From NCBI GenBank assembly GCA_964417785.1, contig CAYQJO010000107.1:1-13765 (forward strand): a stretch of DNA of 13,765 bases, written 5' to 3'. The notes under the pieces are model-generated. The model did no database searches. It was given only the letters and a program-made list of their open reading frames with translations, and was not told the origin of the DNA. The translations under genes and the position numbers were made by a program. This DNA is from DAOTUL01 sp034437435 (GTDB lineage Bacteria; Chloroflexota; Anaerolineae; Aggregatilineales; Phototrophicaceae). Below, piece by piece: positions 13,126-13,765 of this stretch; the first letter of the stretch is position 1; every line of letters begins with the position of its first letter.

Positions 13126-13765
13126 CTATTGGCGTCGATGACGAAGTGTCAGCATGCACAGCCCGCCGACGGCCAACAGGCTTATCGTGGCTGGCTCGGG
13201 AATCAGCAGGTCGGAGGTCTGGAACTGGCCGGACTCGAAGGAAAACACCCGCACTTCGTCGATGTCGCCGAGGAACGGCGTTTTGTTGTTATTGCCGAAG
13301 CCGATTCTCCAAAATCCCAGCGGATCAAATGTACCTAAGTGCAGACTCATATCCGGCGAGGCGTTCCATGTGCCGACCGCCTGGCCGTTGAGATACATCG
13401 TGTTGACGCCGTCCTCGTTAACGACGGCCATGTTGGCCCATTCGCCGATCGCGACGTCATCCGTGGGGTCCGAGCCGATGTTGATCTGCACGCCTTGGTT
13501 GCCGCTGGTACCGTTGCCGGGGTAGAAGGCGACGATCTTGGCCCCATCCTGGAGCAGGCCGATGCCACGATCCCAGTCTTCACGGCCGAGCAGGGCCAGG
13601 AATGAGGAATCACTATCGGTGTCTGCACGGAACCAGAGCTCCACGCCCCAGTTTTGGAACGCCGATGGATTGCTCGTGCCGTCAAAGATCACGTTCGAGT
13701 CCATCGTAGACGTGTGGAAAGGACGAAGAAAGCCATCGTAGGCCACGGATGAACCGGCAATTTCG
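13126..13765 (-). CDS. LamG-like PEP-CTERM protein, 5' end beyond the window
   Basis: The frame is open to the window edge, so only the last ~212 residues are seen; a GTG at 13746 is inside the frame and not a credible start. The visible part reads like a concanavalin A/LamG-type beta-sandwich: NWGVELWFRAD, GREDWDRGIGLLQDG, GEWANMAVVNEDGVNTMYLNGQAVGTW, GFGNNNKTPFLGDIDEVRVF. The last 25 residues form a PEP-CTERM sorting tail: IPEPATISLLAVGG, a hydrophobic helix, then LRHRRQ. Such proteins are exported and processed by exosortase, whose gene is not in this window. LamG domains often bind glycans, which would fit the neighbouring glycan-degrading genes, but many planctomycete PEP-CTERM proteins carry this domain in other contexts. 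Whether it shares a transcript with the pseudopilin gene is unclear because the nested palindrome lies between them. Confidence 0.85.
   Translation of the reverse strand, partial: EIAGSSVAYDGFLRPFHTSTMDSNVIFDGTSNPSAFQNWGVELWFRADTDSDSSFLALLGREDWDRGIGLLQDGAKIVAFYPGNGTSGNQGVQINIGSDPTDDVAIGEWANMAVVNEDGVNTMYLNGQAVGTWNASPDMSLHLGTFDPLGFWRIGFGNNNKTPFLGDIDEVRVFSFESGQFQTSDLLIPEPATISLLAVGGLCMLTLRHRRQ

Overview
This window looks like the accessory genome of a PVC-group bacterium, most likely a planctomycete of the Phycisphaerae type. The clues are two sulfatases next to a glycosidase, a type II pseudopilin-like protein with an H-x9-DG motif, a PEP-CTERM protein with a LamG-like fold, and moderately high GC. 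No rRNA, tRNA or CRISPR was seen. Every intact gene reads on the minus strand, so transcription runs from high to low coordinates.

Layout in transcription order: the 3' end of a LamG-like PEP-CTERM protein (from the window edge to 13126); a spacer holding a 66-bp nested palindrome; a pseudopilin-like protein (12845-12036); a secreted ThuA-like plus TIM-barrel hydrolase (11969-9786); a sulfatase (9773-8295); a GH38 alpha-mannosidase (about 8114-5181); a decayed IS1595-type transposase on the plus strand (4727-5161); a second sulfatase (4590-3139) followed by a probable terminator; a Gfo/Idh/MocA oxidoreductase (2795 to about 1602); a complete IS3-family element of the IS407 type (365-1614); and the 3' stub of an unrelated Cys/Asp-rich protein (364-87).

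The hydrolase, first sulfatase and mannosidase are closely spaced and look like an operon. With the second sulfatase and the oxidoreductase they resemble a catabolic island for a sulfated, mannose-containing glycan: sulfatases would remove sulfate esters, GH38 would release alpha-mannose, and the oxidoreductase would act on a released or modified sugar. Both sulfatases and GH38 lack a signal peptide, so these steps may be cytoplasmic, whereas the ThuA/TIM-barrel protein is exported. This pathway is inferred from family membership; the substrate is unknown.

The low-coordinate end has been rearranged. The IS3 element has no target-site duplication, joins two unrelated gene ends, and supplies the last codons of the oxidoreductase gene. 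Its OrfA/OrfB junction carries a classic GGGAAAC slippery heptamer, and a small palindrome abuts the orfA ribosome-binding site. The most interesting non-genic signals are a palindrome over the likely oxidoreductase start site, a second operator-like palindrome upstream of sulfatase 1, and the large nested palindrome at 13004-13069.
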